From Gloeophyllum trabeum ATCC 11539 (Eukaryota; Basidiomycota; Agaricomycetes; Gloeophyllales; Gloeophyllaceae), in contig NW_006920429.1 in NCBI RefSeq assembly GCF_000344685.1, forward strand, positions 131,462 to 195,461: a stretch of 64,000 nucleotides of DNA, written 5' to 3'. The position numbers and the translations under genes are program-made. The notes under the pieces were generated by a model. That model worked only from the letters and a program-made list of their open reading frames with translations. It did no database searches and was not told the origin of the DNA. This document shows, piece after piece, positions 24,199 to 35,934 of this stretch. How positions within the stretch are numbered: the first letter of the stretch is position 1; each line of letters opens with the position of its first letter.

Positions 24199-25175
24199 CG
24201 CATCGGAGAGTAAAGGATATTCTGGGTGAGATGGTCATAGTCGTTCTTGATGCATTTGGGAGAGATGTAGTCGCGTCTTGGTTCGTAAGTAGATGTGCTG
24301 TTCAGGACCTCTGTGTTCCGCCGATATGTCACGTAACCACGCTCTCCAGTATCACATGCTTTTTCCTCTGCTCGTTGGCAAGTACTTGCGCGACACGATG
24401 CGTATCACACCTTCACCCCCTCCTAATGTTGCCCCTGTCTACCGCACCCCCCGTCGTATCGCGGCGACAAAGAAGAGTTCCGTCGTGAGTATGCGTGGGT
24501 TGCCTGTGGCAAGCGACAAATACTACATCCTCTGCGTACCTTATCGTCACGTCTGCATTACGAAGAAGCTAGTGACGCAGCTGACCTTTATGGTAATTAC
24601 GCCGATACCACGCGCAGGTATGATCATGCTTATAAGACCCGAAGCCAATTAATGCTTTACTACGTAGTCTACGCTCAAGCACGAACTTACTTTTACACTT
24701 TTGGAATCAACCGCTCAGGCTCTCTAATTAGGGGATGATGAAGACCTCTGGGACAGGGGCTCTGGTTCTTGTGACTCACCACAAGTCAAGCCTGATGCGC
24801 AAGGCGTCGTCCAGCGATGCCTCTGCCAGTGGAAGCCACTTCAAGCCAGGCGATGGGCAATATGCATCTCTCCGCGGGCCTCCCTCTATCGGCTCGGTTG
24901 CTCTGAGCATTATAACCTGATACATGTACCATGTATGTATGGTTAATGTATACCAGGGCTTCGTGGATCTCATGTGGTGTGGACGATCAATATACCAATG
25001 TCCCGATGAACCCTCCTGCCAAAAGGTGAGAAGGCAAATTCTGCAGCGAGTTTTTGAAAATCGAAAACCACGTCATTTTGCAATCGATCATATATAGTCT
25101 AGTATCAAATGAGTGATTTACAAAGGATTGCGAGTGAGAGCGGAAAAGAAGGACGATGAGGTGTGAGTCCTTTTG
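24199..25175. other. Intergenic; right part is a duplicated ATG1 3' flank
   Basis: 24199-24880 has no recognised gene. About 24915-25170 matches 32420-32660 (CCAGGGCTTCGT, AAAAGGTGAGAAGGC, TTTACAAAGGATTGC). These blocks lie downstream of the two minus-strand ATG1 relics, so the duplication included the 3' flank. Confidence 0.6.
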
Positions 25176-26262
25176 TTACAAGAAACCTGTCCAGCCATTT
25201 GCTGAGGGCTTCCAAGGTGGAGGGATGTGGGTCATATCGTCCAGGTTCTGTTCGGCTCGGGCTTCCTGCAGTCTGTAATGATCGTTCATTCTCATCCGAT
25301 CCTGGCAGCGGTGTAGGCGAAGCTTAGTCATCGTGATCCAACACAATATCTTAGCATGTATCAGAACAGAGGAGATAAGCGACACGTACACGTCCCCACA
25401 GTCGCCCGAACCTCTTCAGCCAACTTGAAGGGGCTCCCGCTCTGCAGTAGATCATCCTTCAAAGTGTACAACAGCAGTCATGTCTTCGCGAGCGTAGCAC
25501 GGTCGTTACATCGGATGAAACTATCCTTGAACTACATTAGAACTGTGGAAAATGCAAGTGAGCGACATGGCCAGACACGACAGAAACGGGCTGTCTCCCA
25601 CCTTCTAAAAATCCCTCGCTAACCAAGGTCTCCTCGTCCGGATCCCGCATCTTCACATACTCTTGGTGGTTGCGCAGCTGATCAATGCCCTTCTGCGAGA
25701 ACGACATGACCAGCATGTAGGCAGCAATGCCTGTGATGGCGTTGTTGTCAGCTTCGAGGTCCGTGTTGCTCTGTTTAGCTGCATTCTTGCCTTGCGTTTC
25801 ACTTTGTTAGGGTCCGGTCACCGCTCTAGTTTGTCCTGGGTAAGATCCGAAGCAATGATATTATAAAAGCTGCAGTTACTCTGAGGAACAGCATTCACAT
25901 ATTCGTAAAGCCCGTCTACCCACCTGGTCAGAACATCCGTCTTTCTGCACGAGATCATCGAAGTGTGATAGGATTATCTCCTCCAGAGGGTCGCGTACGC
26001 CACCATCATCAGGACTTCGCGCCGTGATGATCTCCTGCCGCCGCGGAGAAGAAGTGGACGGCGAATAGTCCTGCGACGTCCGAGACGTCGGCAACCCGTT
26101 CCCACCGAACAGCTTCTTCGATGCGATACTCAAGGCCCTTCCGAGGGCATTCGTCGCCGCACGCGACGCAGCGCTGGTGGGCGAAGACGACAAGGGAGGA
26201 CTGTTAGCGAAAGATCGCAGAACACAGACTGCGGCACCATCGCTGAAGAAGAATGACTGAGG
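25176..26262 (-). pseudogene. ATG1 (autophagy serine/threonine kinase) relic 1, C-terminal region
   Basis: Minus-strand reading gives pieces in the order of a basidiomycete ATG1 C-terminus. They are TNALGRALSIASKKLFG; DPLEEIILSHFDDLVQK; AITGIAAYMLVMSFSQKGI with DQLRNHQEYVKMRDPDEE; CNDRATLAKT; LYTLKDDLLQSGSPF; then TKLRLHRCQDRMRMNDHYR and DDMTHIPPPW. This is the tMIT/EAT-type regulatory region that binds ATG13. No kinase domain is present. The segment between the CNDRATLAKT and LYTLKDD pieces is deleted, and the frame changes several times. The relic stops at about 26262 against a family-gene fragment. Confidence 0.82.
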
Positions 26263-27528
26263 GTAGCAGGTGTCAGTTTGTCTAAATACTCCACATTGGA
26301 GGGATCGCTGGACCAGAGGCAGCCAGTCCAGGTACGAGAGTTCACTTACCTATTTGCACGATCGAGCACCGGTTGCTCCTTCCTCATGAATGCCACATCG
26401 GGACCGGCGGCTTACCTTGCCAGCGATGATGCAGCCACATCGTCGGTTCCTACATTGTCTAAGTACTCGACATTGGCCGGCGCACTCGGTGGAGAGTGGG
26501 AAGAAGAGGTAAAGTATCTCTTTGCAATGCATGATTACCGATTGCTTTGGACAGAGGTCGCAGAAGGCATCCAAATCCATCAACATATGCGACACCACCA
26601 CTTCCCTTGCATATGTCGAGGTACCCGCATCATTTGCGTCTATGCCTCAGATATCCCTCGATGGCCTGCCGATAGCGCCAACTAGTCAGGGCGCATTAGG
26701 ATCCATCGAGGCATGCCCTACACCTATATCAATGACATATGATAGGGAATTAGTGTCATCCACGCCTCCGCTCTCAACGTATAGGCTGCCACAGAGACAT
26801 GAGAAACGTTGGAGCCATATGCTACGCCCACATCGATGGCGACGTCTGGAGACACTGATGAGAGTACACAGTCGGTGCTGTCTCCTCCAAGGAACATACC
26901 TTTAAAAGCGTGGGGAAATGAAGGAAGCACCGAATTACTCGCTTATTCGTATCTACAGAGCTCAGACGATCGGGTACGAGCTCTCACCTGCAGGACTTCC
27001 CACCGTCAGGACTGATATAGCTCCTTCTAGGCCTCCAAGGGTCCAGAAAGGTACATAGTCAGCGAAGACGCACCCGTCGAAGCCTCCGATGATATCCCTT
27101 GCCAGGAGAGGCACGACATCGACATCGCGACAGCGTTGACAAGTTCGGCGCCCGAGATACGAGATGAGCGAGAGAATCAAGTACGAACTCACATACATGA
27201 TTTCCGACTCTGTGTATTCATCGGCCGTCCTAGCTCTATGTGCAGCGGCGCCGTTGGCCAATCAAGCACAGGTCCTTCAGGACTTGTGCGTGATACCCAT
27301 CCGGAAATGGCGAGGAAATCTCCCTACGTCGCTTGGGCAGCTTTCACGAGAGGCTCAGGAGGTATGTGCCGATCTACGTATGGTGATTCCCGAGGCACTG
27401 ACCCACGCGTGTTACCAGCTGTACGCGTCGGCGATAGGACCCGGCCAAGTTTGGCCCGCACAATGGATAGGGTACATCCAAGGACCGGCGGGTAGACCAT
27501 CGAAAGAGGTATCGGTGGTGGAGAAGTG
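26263..27528 (+). pseudogene. Truncated family gene, cassette 2
   Basis: It begins inside an exon reading LSKYSTLEGSL, then an exon with LSKYSTLAGALGGEWEEE, then an exon-5 equivalent (CDTTTSLAYVEV, IEACPTPISM, then in a shifted frame EPYATPTSMATS and LLAYSYLQ). Exon 6 and exon 7 equivalents follow; exon 7 lacks one base near 27245, which breaks the frame. Exon 8 is collapsed to about 110 bp by an internal deletion ending at TACATCCAAGGACCGG. The C-terminal module is absent, as in the copy at 10039. It is clearly non-functional. Confidence 0.7.
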
Positions 27529-28629
27529 AAGAAGGGAGATAGGTACGGTGTAGAAAGCAGGGATAGGAATGTGAATAGGATGGCGTCAGTGTCAGCGACA
27601 GTTTGAGTGCGACTTACGAGAATTTAACGTTGAGTCGTTCGATGGTGGACATGGCATTCTACGCTCGGGCCATCACGTTCAGCGTCAGCATCAGAGAAAG
27701 ACGTTCATGAGTACGTTATTCAGACAGGGACTCACAAGCCTCACAAATCATTCATCCCAATGGTATTCGTCGTGGACTCACAAGACTGTTCAATGACACG
27801 TTCCTAACTCGTCGACGCAGGCAGTTCAGTGAGACGAATAAGACCGCTGAGTGTAATAGCGGTTTGATGGGGTCCATTTCTGCATCAGACAAGCTCAATA
27901 GAGCAGGAGACAAAGAACGTTCTGTCGATGGTGTCTGACCGATGAGAAGGAATGGAGCAAAGACCCCGGACATCCCGGCTGATCGTTGCTTGGTTTACCA
28001 CGGAGTTCGATATATCTATACATGGGTCTTCACTTGCCATGTGCGGTAATATACATACGCTCGTCAGGCAGGTTTCATGCAATGCAGCATAGGTAGGCCT
28101 TCATTGGGACATAGGGATTATCTCGGATGTTACTGAGAACTAATATTGCATCCGCGTAATGCTAAGGGTACTGGATTGAGGCAGCCAATTCCTGAAGGGG
28201 TGCAGGGATTCCGGCGCCACACAGAATGACCACCGGCGGCGGTTTTCCAAGGGCAGACGGCTCAGCGAGAATTTCCCTTGTCCTCCCATTTTTAAGGTCT
28301 AATTGATTTGTTGAATTAGAAAAAGGGAAAAGCAGCCGTACTCGCTCACCCTGAGGTGAATGGGTTCTTATCCCGTAGCATGCTACCTCAAATCTGTTAT
28401 TATTCCCCCTGGGACTACCATCGAGTAACTATGTTGCTGATATACATAGATATGAGACAAGGTCAAATTGTACGCTGTTAGGATCTGGCGTAGATCCGTG
28501 ATATTCGATTATTTCTTCAAAGTCGTGACCCTGCGAAAGTCCTCTCCTCGGCATCTTCCTTGCTTTCAACTACACTTCCTTTGTCCCCATCCACTGCAAT
28601 CTTCCCAGTTCACTTCTCCAGCAACCAAT
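27529..28629. repeat. Cassette spacer S1, copy 2
   Basis: This is the equivalent of 10892-11937 and 49086-49960, and the last 700 bp are very close to the third copy. It is the upstream region of gene B. The minus strand opens an MSGVFAPFLLIGQ frame at 27973 that is partly conserved in the other spacers. No gene is called. Confidence 0.6.
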
Positions 28630-31221
28630 ATGTTAGCTCTACGCCGACCATGTAGTTATGATTCTTTGCCGTACTCTAACACACTACACGGTGACAACTG
28701 TGTCGACGGTGCTTGGACTTACTCTCGAGATATGGGATATAATACGATGGAAGCTGTAAGTGGACCGTGATCCTCTTGATATCCTGCCCTCTTACGTCCA
28801 TTAATCTCTCAGCCACTACCAACCCATATCCATGCCACCCGCAACCAACAGGAGCCCGTAAATAGCACGTGTGGCTCGAGCACCCATCAGGACGCGGTAC
28901 GGATATATCTATTACAGACATGCTACCCGGCGCGCCAGTATCTACGCAAAACGACTGACTCGATATCTCAGTACACCATGCACCCCGAGGCTTCCGGCAC
29001 GCCTACTTTTGTCGGGTCTTCAACCGGTGCGACATCCCACTACGACTTGGATGGCCAAGACTGGGATGCCCTCGCCTGCCGCCAAGAATGGCCGAGACTT
29101 CAGGGTGCAGAGATATCTGAGGACTCTACGTTGGCCGACGCATTAGTAGAACGGGTTGTGGGGAAGGTACGAGGGTTTACTCACCTGGTGGCAAGGGATG
29201 TGTACCCAATGCTTGGACAGACTGATGAGCAACAACAACCTATCTACATATACGTTGAGCGCTTGCCTACCGCTGTCGCCTCCAGTGGTGTGACGGCTGC
29301 ACCCTACTCGACGTTGACCGGTGCGCTTGGTGAGTGGGAAGAAGCGAAGGTATGAGTACACACCTATTCTGGTACAATGTATCAATATTGAAGCTCGGAT
29401 AGATATCTGAGGAGCCATGCCCATCCACTGCCACATCTACCGGCCCCACACTGCCGACCTCCCCTGCGTCTGGTGACCGCACCACCTCACTCCCATCGAC
29501 ACATCAAACATCGATGTATGATCTGCCAATATCATCCACCTGTCATGAAGCATCGGAAGCGGTCGAGGTGTATGCCACCCCCGAGTCGACATACGCTAGC
29601 TACTGCGACCTTACCGGGTCACCATTATCGTCAACAGCTCAGCCAACGGGATATGTTCAGCCACATGACGGGATCCGCACCGGGGCACTAGCATCAATTG
29701 AGGCATATGATACTCCCATATCAATGGTGACGCCTGGCGAAGACGGCGGGAGTATATCACCAATGTTCTCTGCTTCACAGATCACGCCTATGGAAGGGTG
29801 GGGAGAGGTACAAAACGGGGAAGCGCTGGCTTATCCATACCTGGAAATCGATAATCAGGTACGAGCTCTCACTCACAGTCACCTTCAGGTCTGAGCCTCA
29901 TGTCGTCCTAGTTCCACGGGAACCTGGGAAGCTTCGTCCACAGCGAAGACACAGCTGTCGCGTACCCATACAACATCGATTTGCAAGATACGGAAAACTT
30001 CGACCACGTCGTGTTCACAGATACGGGCCTCGGAGGCACATGCAGTAATGGAGACAATCAGGTGCGAGCATACATACATAATCGTCTAACCTTGGATATT
30101 GATTCTCGGTCTTCTAGCTCTACGTACCGGAGGTAGGACAAACCCAGGAGGACTTGTCGTATATCCCTATCGGACAGCGGCCAGCTCATCTCGCTAACCT
30201 TGGGCAGCCTTCACACGATGCCCAGGAGGTACAAGCTGACTTCCGTGCGTTGTCGCCCAAAGTGCTGACTAGGGCGTCTCACCAGTTGTACGCGGCAACC
30301 ACGGATCCAAGCCAAGTATGGCCGGCACAGGGAATAGGCTCTTCAAGTAGTATCCATAAGCCCTATGTCCAACTTCCCGAGCTGTGGCAGCCACTGACAT
30401 CTGAAATGAGTCAATGGATGGCTCCCGGGAACCATAACATCAATCTCACCGAATATTCGGAACAACCAGTGACGGGGACTCAGGGGAGCACCTCAGCTCT
30501 CATGCAGTCAGTCGCTGGATCATCGTCATGGGGTGAATCCCCTTCCCATGGCCGACAGTGCGTCTTTCGCTTTTATCGCCCGCCTCAGTCGACGGCAGAG
30601 AGGGCAGCGTGGGTTGCGCCGCGCCATGCCCCAGCCCCGAAACAACGAAAAAGTCCACGAAAGTTGCAAGGAATAATCTCGATTGGAATCAGAGACAAGT
30701 CCATTCGAGAGCGCTGTGTATATAAAGGCGTATCCGTGGATGTCCTCGATGGGGACAGCATGGAGGGGTGGGGACGTCGAGACGACGTAATGCTACTGAG
30801 ACACAAAGGCGGATATCAGCCTTGTCTCATCGGATTCAAAGTAGGTCTTGTCTTCTGACAATAGCAGAAGTCGAAGCTTACCGGTCTGATAACGTATCCT
30901 TAGTACCGACAACACGGTCAGGCCGTAGGGGTTAATTTAAATGAATCCGGCGATACGATCGGAGTCCGAGACTTGGCTCGGATTATTGTTCGACACTTTA
31001 AGCGCTGGTATAGAGAGAGTGAAGTAAGCTACATCATATACTTCTGTACCGATCGAGTGCTTACCCAGTGATAGACCCAGAGGCGAAGTGTATGCCAGCA
31101 ATCACGGCATCCATCTCGAGTCTGCGAGTGCAGCCGTGAGACAACACGGGTAGAAAACATTATCTTGATGAGCATAGAGCAGAGGGGGAACCACCTTGCG
31201 GGTATATTCGTGGACCGGTGA
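28630..31221 (+). CDS. Family gene B: unidentified ten-exon basidiomycete protein, intact
   Basis: Exons 28630-28755, 28813-28896, 28972-29166, 29221-29349, 29403-29858, 29912-30061, 30118-30228, 30286-30840, 30904-31023 and 31075-31221 join in phase 0 throughout with 51-75 bp GT-AG introns, giving 690 residues. There is no signal peptide or membrane helix. The first 550 residues are rich in S, T, P, E and Q and look disordered. Exons 3 and 4 each end with an STL-x2-AL motif (EDSTLADALVE, YSTLTGALGE). Exon 5 has two Y-A/D-TP-x-S repeats. Exon 8 ends in a compact region (IISIGIRDKSIR, VSVDVLDGDSMEGWGRRDD). Exon 9 has GVRDLARIIVRHFKRW. Exon 10 has a Cys/His cluster (VCQQSRHPSRVCEC) and NIILMSIEQRGNHL. 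I do not recognise a named domain. The end recalls C-terminal domains of other uncharacterised basidiomycete proteins. Confidence 0.75.
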
Positions 31222-31870
31222 GGAGAGTGGGAGGAATCATCATCAAAGCGGAGAATTACCGTTGATAGAAGCGTTGGGGGTCTAGAGATGGACATAGATA
31301 CGCTGGAGAAAGGTTTGAACTATGAGTAGGAGAGTTTCCATATCCGCCACAACTTTAGGGTGGCTTACCTTCTAATTCGAGGCTTCTGATTACAATGGAC
31401 ATATCATCATGCGACTGGGCCGTCGTGTTCGATACCCATGAGACTACCAGCTTGTCAGATAGGATCGAGGCACGCGAAGCTCACAGTTCCTCCGTCCTAA
31501 CGATCTCAAATCGCGCTTCTGTCGTAATGAGTAAGACGAAACCAGGAACCACTGGTACCCGTCTGAGGGATAGGTCATGGCAGGAGGCAGGACCGCTGGG
31601 CATAAGCACGGCTTTTATCGGTCTGTTACCCATCTGATAAGCCACGCCACTCGGGAGACAGAGCGTTTCGGTTGGATGAGATTCTGGCCGTTGAGAAGGG
31701 AAGACGAGGGAAAGGACCCCAGACATCCCGATTAATAGATGTTGACCAGGTGTCACCATATATAGACCTCCACCTGCCATGTACCGTAAGCTGTAATCAT
31801 CCAACTTGAAGGACTATTGATAGATGCGCAACACATCTCACCGGTAAGAACTCGTTATTACGCCTTCCCC
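31222..31870. repeat. Cassette spacer S2, copy 2
   Basis: A diverged copy of 14456-15069 and 52549-53215. The minus strand carries an open 108-codon frame (31804-31481) with MSGVLSLVFPSQ, AYQMGNRPIKAVLM and PGFVLLITTEARFEIV, whose words recur, frame-shifted, in the other S2 copies. Confidence 0.55.
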
Positions 31871-32160
31871 TCACCAACGAGCTCCTCCTCGATTATCCTG
31901 ACGGGCCCATAAACCTAGATCTACCAAACGCAGACTACGTAAACGCTCAATGAGCATGATAGCTCCGATCGCAAGGACGGCAAAGGTCATGTCTATCGAG
32001 TCCACGGGGTAGCAGGTAGGCAGGATGGAAAGGAACACAAATAAATACGATAAAGCCAAGGAGGAGAAGATCGTGGCATCACGGTTATTTTCCACGGAGG
32101 GGGGATAGTTGACTTTCCAAAGCTTTGGAGACGTTAATTGGCCAGGAATACCGGCCATGG
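31871..32160 (-). pseudogene. Permease relic 3, C-terminal scrap
   Basis: Minus-strand translation has FLSILPTCYPVDSIDM followed by TFAVLAIGAIMLIE, matching the last transmembrane helix of relics 1 and 2. Only this end remains. It marks the same cassette edge as in copies 1 and 3. Confidence 0.65.
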
Positions 32161-32819
32161 GAGAGCGACCCTCGTTCTAATAACCTCAGGTGATAGTTTG
32201 TGCTATTGCATCACGTTGCTGGAAGTAGAACTTACGACTCGGGCGAGAAGCAGCTTATGAGGATGGGCTGCCCTATCACAAAACATGCTACGAAATACAG
32301 TAATTTGAGCCGTATGTTGGCGTGCGTGGTGCACCAGCTGTGTCACATAACAGGACGACGTGTCGCGCCACACCACGTTACGCTTCGCGAGCAACTCTGC
32401 GCGAGCGCGCATCACTAGTAATCTGATCCATGTACCATTTATGTATGGTCACTGTTTACCAGGGCTTCGTATATCCCCTGTGGTGTTATACTGATGCCCC
32501 GATACACCCTTCCTGCGAAAAGGTGAGAAGGCAGATTCTGCAGTGAGTTTTCGCAAATCGAAAACTTGCATACCATCGATGATATATAGTACAGTATTGC
32601 GTGAGTAATTTACAAAGGATTGCAAGTGAGAGCAGAGAACAAGGACGATGAGATGTGAGTCCGTTCGAATGATTACCAAGAACCCTTTCCAGCCACTAGA
32701 GATATCCAAGGTACAAGGAGAAAGATACAGACAACATCTATACCGCAAAACTAAGAGGAGAATAACGTGAGATCCCATACAGTTGATACTTCATAACTGC
32801 TAGGATCAAGGAGAGCTCT
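32161..32819. repeat. Duplicated ATG1 3' flank and unannotated sequence
   Basis: About 32420-32660 matches 24915-25170 (downstream of ATG1 relic 1). The rest (32161-32410) continues the permease-side sequence and shows no recognised gene. Confidence 0.5.
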
Positions 32820-34554
32820 GATTTGCCGAGGGCTCCCAAGGAGGAGGGATCCGGGTGACGTCGTCCAGGTTCTGATCGGCTCGGGCGTCCTGGAGTCTGT
32901 CATGATCGTTCATTCTCATGCGATCCTGGAAGCAGTGCAGGCAAAGCTTAGTCCTCGTGACCCCTAACGAATACAACACGATGTCTCAACATGTTTTAGA
33001 ATAGAGGAGGTGAATGACCCGTACAAGTCACCACAATTGTCCGACCTTCTTCAACGAAGGGATTTCCGCTCTGTAGCAGGTCGTCTTTCAGACTGTACAC
33101 CAGCCATATTGACTCTTCATATAGCTGCTTGCATTCGTCCGGAGTAGATGCCTGATCCAGTAGCTCTGTCCCGGCAGCCGTCCCATATCAATGTAAAAGG
33201 CGTTTGCCAACTTAAGAGCTGTAAGGCCCTGTCATACACTAGATGGTCGAGCCACATCCGAGGGCCGTAGTACTGCACCTGTAGCCATGTCTTCACCAGC
33301 GTATCACGGTCGCGTGCCATGATCGCCATGCGATGATACTGGACTATCGCTACAGGCGTTTAGCTCAGAAGATGTTCTTCTACGTATTTCACTAAAGCGT
33401 CACCTTTGACCATCGTTGTTCTCTTGCCGCTTGAAGTTTAATTTGCTGGGAGGTAAGACGACCTTGGGATCTAACACCTCCGCCTCAGCTGTGGACGCGG
33501 GCTGGGCGGGCTCCTCGCTCGGTCAGGATTCGTTAGACTGAGTCCTACTAGTAGGCACAGACGACGAAGTCGAGCGCGTCTTTGACGGCCGCGGGAATCT
33601 CGACTTCGCGAGCGCCGTACTCCCAAAGAACTCCTCGAAGCTACAGCGCTCGATCGGCTCACGCGTCAGCAGGCGCCGAATGAGCTGCTTCACGTCGGGC
33701 GACACGGGCTTGAGCTCGTCTGACTGCTTGCTCGGGTCCTCGTCGGGGCACTTGATCCCTTTGGACCGCTCGATCTTCTTCAGCAGTTCCATGGGGGAGT
33801 ACCGACCGCCATTTCGTAGAGGACTGCGCCCACGAACCATACGTCGACGCGGGCGTCGTGGTGCTTGTAGCTCAAAATCTCTGGTGCCATGTACAATCAA
33901 CGGAGACCTTAGTATTGTGCTATCTGTCATCGAAAGCATGTCTCGCGGTGAGTCACAAAGGGTCTCCGCCATCATGGCGTTGGGCAACGAGCGAGTGAAG
34001 CCGAAGTCGGCGATCTTAAGGATGGGAACGCCGAGTGGATGTCCCATAGCCAACTCCTCTGGATGCGGCTTGATGTGAGATTCCGCTGTCGGAGAAATTT
34101 GAGCGCGCGGGCTGCACTTGGTCACATCGTATGCAAGATGCATTTGAGGGGAGAAGGACGTCACCGAGTTGCCCCAGGAAGCTACGGACGACAATCTCGT
34201 CCAGGCTTCCTGTCCGGGGGTGAGGGTAGTACTATGGAGGCATATTTGGACCGGGGATCTACTCCAGTCCCTCCACGCGCCCGAGCTTGCGGATGTAGCT
34301 CTTTAAATCGCCCCCCCCCCCCCCGCGCAGTACTCCACAATCAGATAGATGTTATGCTCCGCATTTGACTTGATGTATTAGACAGAACAAGCCGCAGGGA
34401 ACGAGTACATACGATGATGTCAATAAGCTTCGTGATGTGCCGATGTGTGAGAGACTTGAGGATGTCTATCTCGCTCTATAAGTTGTCCAGCAGCTTCCGG
34501 TTCAGGCCGCTCCGCTTGATAGTCTTGGTAGCAACTTCTCGATGCGTTCCACTT
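32820..34554 (-). pseudogene. ATG1 (autophagy serine/threonine kinase) relic 2, kinase plus C-terminus
   Basis: From high to low coordinates the minus strand reads TIKRSGLNRKLLDNL then SEIDILKSLTHRHITKLIDI (N-lobe), NIYLIVEYC, DLKSYIRKLGRVEGLEYS, DEIVVRSFL and HPLGVPILKIADFGFTRSLP. It continues with [38 protein letters not shown] and RCSFEEFFGSTALAKSRFP. Further down are LVKTWLQVQYYGPRMWLD, DDLLQSGNPF-type sequence and DDVTRIPPPW. The stretch that should hold the IHRD catalytic loop is deleted between RNL and the HPEELAMGHP region. There is an in-frame stop after LLDNL, and the linker between kinase and C-terminus is mostly gone. It is 5'-truncated where a foldback element begins. A 14-C run sits at 34311-34324. 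Confidence 0.83.
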
Positions 34555-34676
34555 CGGGAGTTGCAGTATTTAAGGCCGGGCAGAAGATTGTACGAAAGGT
34601 GATTTCCAGCCAATTAGAGCCCGCGGAATTCCCTTTCTTACAATCTTTTGCCCGCCCCTAAAGACTGCAACTCCCG
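34555..34676. mobile_element. 122-bp foldback (MITE-like) element
   Basis: Left arm CGGGAGTTGCAG...GATTGTACGAAAGG and right arm, read on the other strand, CGGGAGTTGCAG...GATTGTAAGAAAGG match over about 50 bp with a few differences. Only about 20 bp separate the arms, so the element folds into a near-perfect hairpin. No coding capacity. It abuts the truncated 5' end of ATG1 relic 2. I see no clear target duplication. Confidence 0.7.
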
Positions 34677-35091
34677 CAGTGTTTCCTGGCCAAATAGTCA
34701 TGCTCCGTAGTCACGCTCTCGATTTTTTGAAGTTGTTCTCTAAACCTTCATCCACACATTATACAGCACCACGAATCGAAGAATGAGCCGTTTCAACTGG
34801 CAACCATCCCGAGCGGTTAAGCGCGGATCAGGATCGACGGAGACGCGACCAGTCACGCGCGACGCGACGCGACTCGGACGCCACACGCCACAGGAGCCTG
34901 AGTATGGTGGCGTGTGGCCTATAAGCAGGTACATCGTACATCTGACTCCCACTATATCTTGCCTTACGATGGTCAAGCATCCGGGTACGTTCCTGTCCGT
35001 CGACTCTGTCAAGACAATGTCAGTGGAAACTTTAGTCACGGCGTCCTATTTTGAACGAGTTGTGTGAGAGTAAGCACTCCACTACCACATT
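34677..35091. other. Unannotated
   Basis: Short overlapping frames only, with no recognised domain or repeat. Confidence 0.4.
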
Positions 35092-35934
35092 CTACCACTC
35101 TCTATGCCTGACCTGGATCACCACAGCCTCCCGAACAGTCGCCTCAAAATCGATTGTTCGCCCGTATGAGCCTCGAATTCGTACAAAGCAACTGACGACA
35201 GGGTTAGAATGGAAATGCCAAAACAGATGAATCGAATGAAGGATCTTAGAGTCCGGTCCAACGAGGTGAAATTCCTGCGGTGGATTGTTCGCGATAACCA
35301 TTGGCAACTCCGGCGCCTGAACCACTGTCAGGCGCGCTGGGTGCTGACATTTGATGCTAACCGTCAGAAGTTGGACCTACTTACACGGCGTTCCACGCCT
35401 CCTCTCGCATGCGCAGGCATCCACTGACGTAGATATTCACATGCCAACGGTTGGGAAATGTTATGGCTGGGCCTAGATATCTCTCGTTGCCGCTGGAGGA
35501 CCATACATAGGCGAGTTTCGAATGCAGCGGCAACCAAACGTCGTGGCTAGGTCAAACAATTAGTGGTCCTGTCAGTACTCGCCCTCGGTATTCTCCTCCA
35601 GCCACTCATGCGATGTGAGCATTGATCATGGGATTCGTAAATGCCAAGGACCATCCGCATGGACCGCACTGACAGAATCAAGATGGATTAATTTCAATAC
35701 ACACCGGGACTATAGCGCCAGCGATTTTCCTGCTCACCAGAACTCTGTACAGCCTTGCTCGGACTTCCATACCTTTGTGCCATCTCTTCGCGAGTCGATG
35801 TAAGTCGTGCTTTGTACATATGCGGGCAGCCAGTTGAGACTCACCTATAACTGCCTGTAGAAGAAGCACATGGCAGTGGGGCAGATACCATCCACGTCAG
35901 AGACAACGAAGTACTTCTGGGGCGGGTTGCTCAT
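35092..35934 (-). pseudogene. Unidentified minus-strand gene remnant
   Basis: Protein-like exons can be read on the minus strand. MSNPPQKYFVVSDVDG and ICPTAMCFFYRQL end in a stop. A short EMAQRYGSPSKAVQSS piece follows, then HDVWLPLHSKLAYVWSSSG with YLGPAITFPNRWHVNIYVSG and LRMREEAWNA. A final exon has PELPMVIANNPPQEFHLVG and FVRIRGSYGRTIDFE, ending at a stop at 35092. Putative introns are short, as elsewhere in the window. I do not know the family. The early stop and unclear junctions suggest decay. Confidence 0.4.

Noticed and set aside
34311..34324. Poly-C run as a regulatory or telomeric feature
   Set aside because: It falls in the glycine loop of the ATG1 relic (poly-G on the coding strand) and is more simply a slipped homopolymer.
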